Origin: Anisakis pegreffii
Taxonomy: Eukaryota; Nematoda; Chromadorea; Rhabditida; Anisakidae
Direction of reading: 5' to 3'
Assembly: GCA_035041965.1 (NCBI GenBank)
Contig: JAPYMA010000792.1
Span: 62,001 to 126,000, forward strand
Length of the DNA stretch: 64,000 nucleotides
Shown here: positions 43,258 through 57,127 of the stretch, piece after piece
Layout of the letters: each line of letters begins with the position of its first letter
How positions within the stretch are numbered: the stretch's first letter is position 1
The notes under the pieces: model-generated
The model's database searches: none
Seen by the model: only the letters and a program-made list of their open reading frames with translations
Told to the model about the DNA's origin: nothing
Position numbers and translations under genes: made by a program

Positions 43258-43950
43258 CTCTCAAGGAATCTTAACCCTTATTTATGGCACAATGATTGAA
43301 CTTATATGTTCCGAAGCTTCAATAAGTGGACTTATATTACATTATTGGAACTATTCTCAATCTCGCCTTAATTATCGTTGATCCTATTGTGAATATGTTA
43401 TTTGCTTCCTCAGTCATTCTATGGATTGTTATGTCAGGTTTTTATTCGAGATCGCATAGTTAAAGATTCATTTGCCCTATAATTGAGACTGAATCAAACT
43501 AGCATCATTCACATTTTCGATCAATTCATGCAGCAGGTCGATCATTTTATTCATTGACTATAGGAAGCGCCTAATTAGTAACGTCGAACTTTGAAGTGGT
43601 GGTGAAATGCCAATGAATGTCATGCTTATAGGCAAATTCAAATCCATAAAGATGCGGTTAGAGATTCATGAGATGGTCAACCTGGATAAATGATATCGGA
43701 TGAGAATAAAACACTGATGAAGTTGTATTCGTTTGAGAGATGTTGAGTTGATAATGAGTTCGTAGAAGAGTTTGTAGCGATTTGCGTAAAGTTTAAAGTG
43801 TATTGCACAGAACACCTACGCAAACGCACTTTCGACAACACTCCGTTGTGAATTCTAACGTGAACGTTTATGCGAAATGTTCTGCCGTTTCATCTCGAAC
43901 GGAAATGAATTCAGGTGGTGCTCGTGACTTTGTGCTCGTAACCCCTCAAG

Positions 43951-46900
43951 ATGGCGTTCGATATGGAACACGAGAAAGATCCCGGATGGCAGTATCTTCG
44001 CCGATCCAGGGAACAAATGGCCGCTGTGAGTTACATTCGTGCACTTTGAAAGCCTGGCAATCGCCAACTTCATTGATGCATTCACATGGAGTAAAAGATC
44101 CATCCGACTCTAGTTAGAAGTGAAATGAAATAATGCTATTCACCAATTGCACTGCAGATCACATCGACACTTTTTATTGATTTATTTTACTTGTGTGAAT
44201 TTTTGACTTGAGCGATCGTCAGAATTTAGGCACAACTTATCCGAATGACACCTAGCAGAGAGATCGTCAGCAACCTTCAAGTGAGAACATTTTCAGGATC
44301 AATCTAAGCCGTACGATTCAAAGAAAAACTGTTGGGTTCCAGATGCAGAAGAAGGTTATGTGGCTGCTGAAATTACGAGCACAAAAGGAGATAATGTTAC
44401 AGTGGTTACTGCGAAAGGAAATGAGGTGGGGACAGACATATGAACATATGATGGAACTAATTTTAGTTTGCATGACAAATTTTTGGGAATTGGAACATTT
44501 CGACGAATAACACCGAACTGTTATTGAAATTATTTTCGACAAAAACTGTTGAAAAATACATGAATGTGGTAAACATTTCAATGCTGTGAAGAACGGTTAT
44601 TACCAAAACAGAATTTTTATTCATTCACATTATTTCAGCAAACCTTGAAAAAGGACATAACGCAAGAGATGAACCCACCGAAATTCGAGAAGACTGAAGA
44701 CATGTCAAATCTGACATTCCTGAACGACGCTTCCGTGCTTCACAATCTTCGAGCCCGATATTCAGCTATGCTTATTTACGTCAGTTTTTGTCGATAAGAG
44801 TGGATTTCTTTTTGGAAGACTACGATTTCAGTGTCAAAAGCGGTTGATATGCAAGAACCACAATAACAAAAGCAATATTTCAGACATATTCGGGCTTGTT
44901 CTGTGTCGTTATTAACCCCTACAAACGCTTACCAATCTACACGGATTCAGTCGCACAAATGTTCATGGGCAAACGACGTACCGAAATGCCTCCTCATCTG
45001 TTCGCCGTTTCGGATGAAGCCTACCGTAATATGTTGCAATATCACGAAAATCAATCCATGCTGATCACTGGTGAATCTGGTGCTGGCAAGACAGAGAACA
45101 CCAAAAAGGTTAATGCATCTCAACGCACTGTTGATCTGTTTAAAACAAGTTCACTTGTAATAATTAATGTGCTGACAAAGCGATTGCTCCTGGCAAAAAC
45201 GCCGAGGATAGTGCTGGCATTATCAAATCCTAAAGTGCTCCCTAGATGATCCCGGAATAGAAATGAGACAAAATGAAGCAGCTAAGCGTTTGCATGATCT
45301 TACAAAAGAACAAACCGACGTGATAATAGCAAGATTAACGATGATGACAAAGCAATGCTAAGTTTGCATGTTCAGGTTATCGCGTACTTCGCAGTGGTCG
45401 GTGCTTCACAATCGAAGGCTCAAGGTGAGAAGAAGGTCACTCTTGAGGATCAGATCGTGCAGACGAATCCTGTGCTTGAGGCTTTCGGTAATGCGAAAAC
45501 CGTACGAAACAACAACTCATCTCGATTCGGAAAATTCATTCGAATTCATTTTTCAAAGGCTGGCAAAGTGGCTTCTTGTGATATTGAACATTGTGAGTGA
45601 ACTGACTCTAACTGTCGACAGAATTCATTCCTAACACAGAGAATTTGATGGTTATCTTCTCGAAAACCTGAATAGTCCTAAAACAATATTAAGCATGCAG
45701 ATGTTGTCAAATTTCACAGAACATCACTGATTGCTTGATTTCTTCGTGTATTTGACCTTTATTGGAGAAATCGCTTTCGGAGATCAATAACGGGACAAAC
45801 CAGACAACAACGATAAGAATGCTCACTTATGTTTACTCCTAAATTGATTGTTCTGATAAATCTAGCAGGATGATGGTTCTATTAAAATGATGAGACTGAG
45901 CGATTGAAAAGACATCCAAAAATTTTTCTTTGGTGTGAATCATGAGCCGATTTTCAGATTTGCTTGAAAAATCGCGTGTGATTCGACAAGCTCCTGGTGA
46001 ACGATGCTACCATATCTTCTATCAACTTTACTCGGACTTTATTCCAACACTGAAGAAAGATCTGCAATTGGACTTACCTTTGAAGGACTATTGGTTTGTC
46101 GCTCAAGCCGAGTTGACAATTGATGGTGTTAATGACAAGGAAGAACATCAGCTCACCGATGAAGCTTTCGACATTTTGAATTTCTCAGCTGACGAGAAAC
46201 TGAACTGTTACAGACTGGTCTCAGCAATAATGCATATGGGCAATATGAAATTCAAGCAACGTCCACGTGAGGAACAAGCCGAACCAGATGGAACGGCCGA
46301 GGCTGACAAAGCATCCAGCATGTTTGGCGTTGATCCGGAAGAGTTCATGAAGGCAATGATAAAACCGCGTGTTAAAGTCGGAACGGAATGGGTGAATAAG
46401 GGTCAAAATGTAGAACAAGTTACCTGGTCAGTCGGAGCTATGGCCAAGGGCATCTACGCGAGATTGTTCAACTGGTTGGTTAAGAAGTGTAATTTGACAC
46501 TCGATCAAAAAGGTATTTCGAGAGATTACTTCATCGGTGTACTGGATATCGCTGGCTTCGAAATTTTCGACGTGAGTTCAAACTGACATTTTCATTGATT
46601 TTAATGAGAAAACAAAAGCATTGCGAGGCATTACATACAAAAATCTTTATCATAAATCCATCAAACGATTCAAATCTCTCAATTGTGATCGAATCAGTAC
46701 ACCAGATAAGAGCCAGTAAACGTTCATCGGGATTTACAGCTACTGAAACCTTTCTCAAAACCACAGTTTGCAGTCAGTTTTAGAATTTATGTAGGTGAAA
46801 TATCGAATGGTTTATTCCATCGTTCGGTTGAATTTATAACAGAGTAGGGTTGAAATTTGTCGAAAATTTCAGTTCAACTCATTCGAGCAGCTCTGGATCA

Positions 46901-49900
46901 ATTTCGTAAACGAGAAGCTGCAGCAGTTCTTCAACCATCACATGTTTGTACTGGAACAGGAAGAGTACGAACGTGAGGGTATTCAGTGGACATTCATTGA
47001 TTTCGGTCTCGACTTGCAAGCTTGCATTGAACTGATCGAGAAGCCTATGGGTATTATATCGATGTTGGACGAAGAGTGTATCGTGCCAAAGGCCACCGAT
47101 TTGACACTTGCACAGAAGTTGATCGACAATCATTTGGGTAAACATCCAAACTTCGAGAAACCAAAACCACCAAAGGGCAAACAAGCGGAGGCACACTTCG
47201 CAATGAAGCATTACGCTGGTACCGTGCGATACAACGTGACCAACTGGCTGGAGAAGAACAAGGACCCGTTGAACGACACGGTTGTCTCATGCTTGAAGGT
47301 ATCTAAAGGCAATGTTCTGCTACACGAATGCTGGGCAGACTACACCACTCAAGAGGAGGCTTCAGTTCAAGCTAAAGGTACGTTTGGCGAAACAGTCATT
47401 TGATGATTTGAAGATGCCAAATACCATTCTAAATTTCGTGAAATTGTTTTTGACAGCATATGCAATGCACACCTATAAAAATTGCTAGCAATAAGTTGCA
47501 GAAGAAAATATTAATCAGCTTTTCTTAACATTCCAAATGAAGTCATCTCAGTCATCTGGATGGAATATAAGGCATTAAGTTGTGGATCACTGAAAACAAT
47601 TGGTTAAAAACTTATCGCTTGATATCTATCTAATCTGACTGTCAAAAATTCAGAAGGCGGCGGTGGTAAGAAGAAGGGTAAATCTGGTTCATTCATGACT
47701 GTATCGATGATGTATCGCGAATCATTGAACAATTTGATGAACATGTTGAACAAGACGCATCCACACTTCATCCGTTGTATAATTCCGAACGAAAAGAAGA
47801 AATCTGGTCTGCTGGATGCGGCGTTGGTGTTGAATCAGCTGACATGTAACGGTGTACTTGAGGGTATCCGTATTTGCCGTAAAGGCTTCCCGAATAGAAC
47901 GGTTCATGCCGAGTTTCAGCATCGTTACGCAATGCTCGCCTCTAAGGAAGCGAAGAGTGATCCTGAACCTAAGAAATGTGCTGAGGCCATCTTAAGCAAG
48001 CTAGTAAATGAAAGCGCTCTTACCGAGGAGAACTTCCGTGTCGGTAAGACGAAAGTCTTCTTTAAGGCTGGTGTTTTGGCACATCTTGAAGATTTGCGTG
48101 ATGAGAAGCTTGGGCAGATTCTTGCCGGATTCCAAGCTCAGATTCGTTCGTTTGTGATTATGCTCGACCGCCATCGTCGTGCCAAGCAGCGCGCCGGTTA
48201 TGTGATCTTACAGAAGAATATCAGGGCTTGGTCAGTGCTGCGTACATGGGACTGGTATTTGTTGTACGGTAAAATCAAGCCAATGTTGAAGTGTGGTAAG
48301 GAACAAGAGGAAATCGACAAAATGAACGAACAAATCAAACAGTTGGAAGCGAAGATCGCTGAAGAAGAGAAGTCGCGTAAGGGATTGGAGGAGAACTCAA
48401 CAAAACTGCTCGAAGAGCGCAACGCTGTCTTCGGAGATTTGGAGGCGGCTAAAGCGAAGCTGTCCGATGCAGAAGACCGATTAGCCAGGCTCACCACTCT
48501 TAAAGGCGATATTGACAAACAAATCAGTGTAAGTTTACTATTTGAAACGAATTACGAATCTACTCATAGTGTGCGAATTGAAAAATACATTCAGAAGCGA
48601 TGACAGTTCAATGCTTAGCTTTACAAGCCACAATCCTACTTATAATAACGAGATTACAAGCTGCTGTATTTCGAACTGATCTCTATACGAGACAGATATT
48701 GGATCAGTTGATGAGCATATGATTGCTTGACTAATTGCAGGAACTGAATGATCGTCTCGGAGATCAGGAAGATCGCAATGCGGACCTGCAGCGTGCCAAG
48801 AAGAAGGTTGAAGCCGAAGCCGAAAACCTGAAGAAGTCGATCGAAGAACTGGAAGGACGTTTACAGAAGGCCGATACCGACAAACAAGCTCGTGATCAAC
48901 AGATTCGTTCGTTGCAAGATGAAATGCAACTTCAGGACGAGAATATTGCCAAGCTGAACAAAGAAAAGAAACATCAAGAGGAAATAAACCGCAAACTCAT
49001 GGAAGACTTGCAAGGTGAAGAGGACAAAGGCAGTCATGCAAATAAATTGAAGGCAAAACTTGAGCAGAATTTGGACGATTTGGAAGACAGTTTGGAACGT
49101 GAGAAGCGCTCACGAAACGATATCGAAAAGCAGAAACGTAAGGTTGAAGGCGAACTGAAGGTGGCACAAGAGAATATCGACGAGATCAATCGTCAACGTC
49201 ACGAGATCGAGGGAAATCTGAAGAAACAAGACGCCGAAGCACAAGCAATTGCGAATCGCTTGGAAGAGGAACAAGACCTCGTCAATAAACTCAAAAAGCA
49301 ATTGAAGGAAACGCAAGGTCGTATTGGTGAAGCAGAAGAGGAACTCGAGAACGAACGTCAGTCTCGAGCAAAAGCCGATCGAGTCAAGTCGGATCTGCAA
49401 CGAGAGTTGGAAGAGCTTGGTGATAGACTGGACGAACAAGGTGGTGCAACTGCAGCACAAGTTGAACTGAATAAGAAACGTGAATCCGAACTAGCCAAAC
49501 TTCGCCGTGACTTGGAAGAGGCGAACATGAATCATGAGAATCAACTAGCGGCTATTCGCAAGAAGCATAACGATGCAGTGGCCGAGTTGGGCGATCAAAT
49601 CGAGCAGGCACAGAAGCAGAAAACCAAAGTTGAGAAGGACAAAGCTCAGGCGCAGCGTGAAGCTGAGGATGTTGCCAATCAAATCGAAACGGAAACTGCA
49701 GCACGAATGAACGGCGAGAAGCTGGCGAAACAGTACGAAATGCAAATCACCGAGTTGCAGACGAAATGTGACGAGCAAACTCATCAACTGCAAGAATTTG
49801 GATCGTTGAAAGGCAGAATGTTGGGTGAGAATGGTGATTTGGGACGTCAAATTGAAGAAGCTGAATCGCAGTTGAACGCACTGACACGTCTGAAGGGTCA

Positions 49901-52900
49901 GTTAACATCGCAATTGGAAGAAGCACGCCAATCATTAGATGAAGAGGCACGTGAGAGGAATACGTTGGCTGCACAGGCCAAGAACTATCAGCACGAAATC
50001 GAACAGATTCGTGAGTCAATGGAAGAGGAAATCGAAGGAAAGAGTGAAGTGTTGAAACAGTTGAGTCATGCGAACGCCGAAATTCAACAGTGGCAAACTA
50101 GATTTGAGAGTGAGGGCTTACTGAAGGCCGATGAATTGGATGAAGCCAAAAAACGTCAGCTGCAGAAAATCAACGAACTGCAAGAAGCGCTCGATGCGGC
50201 CAACTCAAAGATCACTTCGCTAGAAAAGACAAAGTCACGTCTTGTTTCTGACCTTGACGATGCTCAGGTAAGCTTTTCCAATTGCCATTTTTTGAAAGAG
50301 AACTTACAGAAATTGCAAAATATTTCGAGTTTGAGAGGATAATTACGAATGAATGAAGTAATAAGAAATATAGGGGCAACAGTATTACCTCATGAATCAT
50401 GAGCATACCTCATACGCGTAATGATCGAAGAAATGATCTTTAAGCATAGATTACAATTTGACAATTTGTTGATAATGAGCAAAGATTCATTACGAAGTAA
50501 AAATGATAGGAAAGAGTAAGTGCTGATCACGCGTTGTTCAAGAAATGAATGATGACTGTTTTAAGGTTGACGTAGAACGGGCGAATTCATACGCGAATCA
50601 ACTGGAGAAGAAACAGAAGGGCTTCGATAAGATTATTGACGAATGGAGAAAGAAAACTGACGATTTGGCAGCTGAATTAGATAACGCTCAACGAGAGAGT
50701 CGCAATATCTCAACCGAACTAATGAAGTTGAAGAGTGAGCAAGATGAGGTCTTGGAGACAATTGAGGGGTTGAAGCGCGAGAATAAAGCACTATCGCAAG
50801 AAATCAAGGATTTGACCGATCAACTGAGTGAGGGCGGCAGATCGGTATTCGAAATGCAAAAGATTATTAGAAGATTGGAAGTTGAGAAAGATGAACTGCA
50901 GCATGCACTTGATGAGGCTGAAGCTGCATTGGAGGCTGAAGAAAGTAAGGTCCTCCGCGCTCAAGTTGAGGTTTCGCAAATTCGCTCAGAAATCGAGAAA
51001 CGTATCCAGGAGAAAGAGGAGGAATTCGAGAACACCCGAAAGAATCATCAACGAGCGATCGAGTCAATGCAAGCATCGTTAGAAAATGAAACGAAAGGCA
51101 AGACAGATCTGTTGCGTTTGAAGAAAAAATTGGAATCGGACATCAATGAATTGGAAATAGCGTTGGATCACGCGAATCAAGCAAATGCGGATGCACAGAA
51201 GAATTTGAGAAAATACCAAGATCAAGTCAGAGAACTGCAACAACAGGTTACCAACGATTGTTTTAGAATACTGCACATAATTATAATCATAGTGCAACAA
51301 TTTTTCTTATTCCTCTCAAGTTATATTCCAAGAATACCAAAATTTCCATTGATTCATTTCGTCAACCTGATTTTTTGTGCATAACTTTCAATGTTCTGTC
51401 TAGAGCTCACCATACAGAGTTCAATTAAAGCGTAATTACATATAATTTGAAGAAATTTCTGCCGTGTCACAAAGCTGATTCAGGTTGAAATCGAACAACG
51501 CAATCGTGAAGAGATCCGTGAGCAATATTTGAATATGGAGAAACGCGCGACAGCACTTCAGTCCGAAAAAGAGGAGTTGGTGGTAGCAATGGACCAGGCT
51601 GAACGTGCACGTAAGCAAGCCGAGCGTGACTCAAATGACGCTCGATCCCAGTGTAACGATTTGGCAGCACAAGCCGAATCGTTGAATTCTATGAAACGCA
51701 AACTCGATACAGAATTACTTCAAATTCAAACGGACTTGGACGAAACGTTGAATGAATACAAGGCATCTGAAGAACGCAGCAAGGCTGCCATGGCCGATGC
51801 AGCACGTCTTGCCGAACAGTTGCATCAAGAACAAGAAAGTGCTATGCAAAGTGAACGTATGCGTAAATCCTTGGAGACACAGCTGAAAGAAATGCAGGTG
51901 AGGCACGCTGATCCATTCAGCATGAAATGTTATGAATCGATAGCTTGAATCGATTAAATTCGAGCTTAATATTGGATATTGGTGTGAGCCTGAGACTGAT
52001 TGTTCGAATCATTTTTGTAATCCTCATGAGCATAATTACTCTAGATGTTAATCTTTCATGAATTCAGAGATGCTTTGCATAGAGATAATGTACGGTAATG
52101 AACTGAGCATATTCCATATCGCTGATGAGGAAGAGATGCATAAGAGAATTTTGCAGGCTCGACTTGATGAAGCAGAAGCGGCAGCACTGAAGGGTGGTAA
52201 AAAAGTCATTGCTAAGCTGGAGTCACGTATTCGTGAACTGGAGAGCGAAATGGACGGTGAGCAACGTCGTTATCAAGAAACCAATAAGACACTCAGCAAA
52301 CACGACCGACGTGTTAGAGAGCTGCAATTCCAGGTGAGTCACCTTATATAGCAGATGATCATTCCCTAAATTAATTGATCACATGCAAATGACGTATGAC
52401 CGTTGTATGAAAAATAATTTCTGAAAGGTTCACTCGAAACCGAATTGTATGAAAATACAGTTGATGTTATGCAGACTGAGGTAGCAGACGACAATAGACC
52501 GCTAACCTAATTATATTTCAACAATTGTGTCGCAAATGAGTTAATTGAAGGTCGGTGAAGACAAGAAGAACGCCGAGCGAACACACGATCTCATCGAAAA
52601 ACTTCAGAATAAACTAAAAGCACAAAAGAAACAAATCGAAGAAGCTGTAAGTTGCACGTATCTCTCACCTGTTGCCCACTTTACAGGTTTATGATGCATG
52701 AACTGAATGAATATAATATCAAATCACTGAATGCACTCAAAACGTTTCAGTCATTATTTGTTCAGATGATGATTTAGAAATAATGAAAGCAACGCAAAAG
52801 TAGCATTAGTCATCAATTTGTGACGATATGCTCATTCAAGCTCGAAGCATAGCGCCTCTAAGAAGAGGAGATGCGTCATTATGCGACCTATTTAATGCTG

Positions 52901-53171
52901 TGCTTTGATGCGATAATTTGAAGGCAGATAGCAACCAATAACGACCAGTCCATATTGTTGTTGTTTTCAGGAGGAACTGGCGAATCTGAATCTGCAGAAA
53001 TTCCGTCAGGTTCAGCACCAACTTGATGACGCCGAAGAGCGCGCTGACCATGCGGAAAATTCCCTCTCGAAGATACGTGCCAAGAGCCGCAGCGGAACCA
53101 CCGCTCCGCCAGGCGTACAGACATCGCAGTCGGCAGCCGTACTCCGCTCATCGTCACGATCAGGATTTTAA
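43951..53171 (+). CDS. unc-54: Body-wall muscle myosin heavy chain (UNC-54 type)
   Basis: This is the motor and rod subunit of muscle thick filaments. Exons: 43951-44025, 44297-44425, 44639-44779, 44884-45108, 45376-45592, 45958-46571, 46873-47377, 47654-48528, 48741-50267, 50566-51246, 51484-51897, 52157-52333, 52551-52646, 52971-53171. All phases agree. The second ATG at 43963 gives [14 protein letters not shown], as in C. elegans UNC-54, and a protein of about 1954 residues (UNC-54 about 1963); the upstream ATG would add MAFD. Visible motor elements: P-loop GESGAGKT at residues 174-181, switch [11 protein letters not shown] from 231, switch [10 protein letters not shown] from 455, and loop 2 [13 protein letters not shown]. 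The actin-binding helix region [14 protein letters not shown], a degenerate IQ/neck segment and an unbroken coiled-coil rod from about residue 850 follow. The tailpiece ends in RSSSRSGF. No stop or frameshift interrupts it. Paralogues such as MYO-3 have a different N-terminus, so UNC-54 is the better match. Confidence 0.97.
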
Positions 53172-53498
53172 AGATCCACACTGCCTGATCATCCTCTCAT
53201 GCATCCATCCATAAGTATGATAGCCTCACTCCTCCCCATTCTTCGTCATTATATGAGCAAGATAATAGATAAATATTTCTCTGAAGTAGCGATCGATATT
53301 ATCTTTTGGGTGTTTGAATAAGGTTGCTTGATTTCTAACCGGCAATCTGGCTGTTATACAATCTCTTCAAGTTGATAAATCCATTTTATTGATAATCTTC
53401 ACCACAAACAAGAAAAAGCCAGTCATGATACGTTAGAAGTAGCATTGCTATGTCATATAATGCATAGTTCAAAAGAATTGTTTTGCTTATGTGAATCC

Positions 53499-53504
53499 AA
53501 TAAA
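53499..53504 (+). terminator. Candidate poly(A) signal, myosin
   Basis: AATAAA lies about 330 bases after the myosin stop codon. Confidence 0.5.
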
Positions 53505-56337
53505 CTATCGTTTTCTCACTGTGATCAGTCGCATTCATTGCACAAAAGCACTGACAAGAGCACAGTAATCAAAATATGAGCTCGTAGCATTTCCCAAGAG
53601 TTCAAGTCATGCTCTATCAAATAATTATAAGATACACTTATGATGTTGCTGGAACCGGAGTGTAAAGCTGGTTTGCGAATGCTGAAACCAATATCTACAA
53701 TCGTATGACGAACAATGCATACAATCTCGAAATAAAGTATTTTTGCTCTAAATATAAGCATATACACACTTCTGATAGCCCAAATATTCCTGGTTAGTAA
53801 GAACTTTAAGAAGATGCTCAAATTCGATCGTACACATGACTGCACACTCTTGCTACAAATCGAACGTTCAGATATGGCAGCACGTCCGTCTTTTCACAGT
53901 CTCTTGAATTTCAGGCGAACAATTAAATCCACAACTTTTGGAGGATGTGTTTTCACTCTATGATAAGGTGACCACACTTTGTTACAACATTTTTTAACCC
54001 ATCACAAATATGATCAAGCTCAAACTTAAAAATGACCTTTTTTGGCAACAGCAGATCATTTATGATAATTCATGAAAAAGAAACTTTCACTTGGCAACAC
54101 ATTTGTTTACGGTAGCGGAGATAACATTTCAACACGTTCGCCTCGACGAAACTAAACTGACCTCTAGAAGGTCGTTTTATGCTTGGATTAATCGCACTTT
54201 CCTGTTGGATAAATCTAAAGAACAGTTCGATAATAAATGAAGATGACCTTACTTTAAATGGTTTTTGAGAAATTACGGAAATTATTGGATCTATTCTCAA
54301 ATTATACCGTTTCATTGAAATTGAGCCCTAACGAATGAGTAAGTGGAAGAGATTTAAAAGTTGCAATAGTTTGGTTTAGGTGGTCGGAAGACGATGACGT
54401 GAAATAATCGAATAATGTTTATTGGCCTTTGTGAATAAGCCAAATAATTGCTGGGTGTGCATATAATAAATTGCTTGTGATTTGACGAGTGTACATCTTC
54501 TTAGCGTTGAATCAAACGATATGAAATGTCTACGATTATGGTGTATGAATCCACAGCGGAAATACATACCATTGTGTTACGACTGTACTCTTGTATTCAT
54601 CATTCGTCGTATCCATCCATGCTATTCACACTTTACCGCGCCTACTTTCGGTTTAATTTATCCACCTCCATGAAGATCTGCTCGAAAACATTACTTTTGA
54701 GTGATTCAAACGCTATTCGTTTCAGAGAGCAACAAGAGGTGTAGAGAAATTCGCGATGAAATGATGATATGTGGAGATAATATCCTAGCAACATGGTACA
54801 TACAATTGTTGAAATTTGATCCATGTGAAAAAAATTCTTGCGATGAAATTCATTCGTTGTTTCAGACTGAATGTCAGACAGGTTCGGGTTCTTGATTCAG
54901 CATTGTTCATCATTGTTATTGATTAATTGCATCAGAAAGTCGCTTCTCAAAATTATCTCATCGCATACCTTGTCACTTGCAATGACCTGATTCAGATAAT
55001 ATCTGCAAAATTCCAGCTCTTTTCGAGCACCCTCACAACCACGGAACGAGAATTGAAACAAATTTATTCATTCTGCATTCATTCATTCCATTGTCTCATG
55101 AAATAACAATTTACGAGCAATTTAACACTGCACCTCAGGAGGTCTGCTGCGCTTTAAACTTCCATTACTATTTCATGTGACAATGTAAATTGAAATGCCA
55201 TTCTGATATATGTCAAAAAACATCATCTTTTTCAAGCAAAAAATGCATCTGTAAAGTTGAAAATACTTTTTAGAGCGTTCAGAAGATAATTGTTCTGTAT
55301 TGAATGTGTACATAATAGAACCTCAAACGTTTCTCGTAATGGCCATGTACTTTCTGTAAAAACGCGATGGGAATGTTGCAGAAATGATGTAGTCGTATAA
55401 CAGTTGTCTGATTGACATGATAAGGTTGTTTATTTGACTGATGTTGAGTGAGGAAATTCACCAGTAAAATAATCATCGATAGATTTAGTAGCAATGTGGT
55501 TCATAGTTTGAAAATAATGCGGATATATCTGAAAATGGTTTAAAAACAATCAGATTAGGTGTTAACGAATCGATAATCGCATTTCTTAGGGAGACTCCTC
55601 AAAATATCAATCCAAGTCAACCACCGATCCAACTATTCATCTCACATAACATGCCCAATTGCTTCAGCACATCGCCCTTTTTTTCATTTTTTCTGCTCCA
55701 TTTCTCTCAATTCATTTCGTTCACAGTTTCCAATTCACTGAACGATTTATTGATGCTTCCAGGTATCTCGATTTTTACTTATTCTAGCGTACTCTGTATT
55801 CATAGCAGGGAACATCTGAATTTGCTTTGCAAATTAACTTTGAGTTGTTATTCGAACACGTTTGAAAGCAATTAAAGTCTAATTTCAAAGTTTTTCCAGA
55901 CCATCCAAGTATCTATCTCTTTATTCAGCATGGAGTGGTTTTACAGTCTAGTTGGTACCACTCGCATCACTGATTTTATCAATATTCTAAATGAATGCAA
56001 AAATTCACACCCAAAACAACTACTTGCACTTTGGTTTTATACGAGCATTTGGGTGAACATTTTTTGAACTTTTTGAACTCACGACGATAGTTATTTGATT
56101 GCTTTCCTTCAGTAATCCTTCTCTGATTTTCACATCGGTTACTGTTGACGAAAACGACTTATTTCTTTGCATGGCTCCTTTGACGATCCGAAAATACTAA
56201 TTCCAACACATTCCATCCTATCATCTCAATCTTTTGAACTCATGATATCTCATTTTCATTTCAAGTGCTTGAATGCAAAAGAGAAAAGAATACTTGGACA
56301 ATGACGAGTCATTTCTCCTTCCCATCTTTCTGCAAAG

Positions 56338-56400
56338 TTGTTATTATTATTTTTTGTTGTTGTTGTTATGTTATTATCATTATTATGATGATTGTTGTTT
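56338..56400. repeat. TTA/TTG-rich low-complexity tract
   Basis: Imperfect runs of TTA and TTG triplets, about 60 bases, strongly T-rich on the plus strand. Confidence 0.8.
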
Positions 56401-57053
56401 CTACGTTGCTTGTTTCAACTGGTTTTAATGGTTGCCACTCAAACGCGAATTACAGCATTCGAATTGAAAAGGAAGACTGTTCACAATTGCGATTGTTAAG
56501 TAAGTAAGTATGATATATGTACTTGTTCGTTCAGGTGCCATTTTAAAACTTCTAGTGAAAATCTGCGGAATTAGTATGCTCATCGCAAAAAAATTCATCC
56601 CCCATTACGTAGCATTAAAAATGGCTTAGCAGTGATTCAACGGATAGAGAGAATGAAAAAAAAGTAATTTCTACGAGAGAATCATGAGAATTAATGGTCG
56701 CGTAAATGCTCATCGTGTAAAAGTAAAAATGTTCTGCGTGTATGATAATACGTTTTCACTTCCTTTTGAATTGTTGCTATATAAAGCGCCAAGCCGTTTT
56801 CGGAGAGTCTTCTTCATTGGTATCCAAAGTTCAGCTTAGTTGACGTTTATCAAATGTTTCCTGCGAAGATTTCCATCCGATACAAACTACATGCATGCAA
56901 TTATCTCTCGATAAATGAAGTCACTTTATGCATTAATGTAATATCTGCGTTTGTTGCTCTTCGTGTAAGTATTGTGCAGAAATTGTTTTCATAAAGCAGA
57001 GTTATCTTATGTCTTATCAAATGTCAACGTCAACGTTAGCACATTACTGCACT

Positions 57054-57127
57054 CACTGAACTAATGAACTCAAGATTCGTTATCAACTCAACAGATGATA
57101 ACGAATCTTGAGTTCATCAGTTCAGTG
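57054..57127. repeat. Near-perfect inverted repeat: 32-base arms, 10-base loop
   Basis: Arms 57054-57085 and 57096-57127 are reverse complements at 31 of 32 positions; the one mismatch would be a G-U pair in RNA. The loop is ACTCAACAGA. A further weaker stem can form from about 57032-57039 with 57133-57140, with an unequal internal loop between. It could be a small-RNA precursor, a compact inverted-repeat element or a recent inverted duplication. No terminal target-site duplication is obvious. Confidence 0.85.

Larger units (their letters stand above)
36006..43950. other. Long gap upstream of muscle myosin
   Basis: Nearly 8 kb of AT-rich sequence without a supported gene. It contains a TG microsatellite, a short direct repeat, an E-box palindrome and one ORF of uncertain status, each given separately. 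The part nearest 43950 should include the myosin promoter. ORFs at 36209-36505 (minus), 38114-38416 (plus) and 42201-42398 (plus) were examined and show no recognisable motif. Confidence 0.45.

Noticed and set aside
49110..50019. Antisense ORFs opposite the myosin rod
   Set aside because: They mirror the codon bias of the rod (Glu/Lys/Leu codons read backwards) and have no independent support.
54642..54670. Stretch beginning GGTTTAATTTA resembling the nematode SL1 leader
   Set aside because: It departs from the SL1 sequence after nine or ten bases and is not followed by a donor or Sm-site context.
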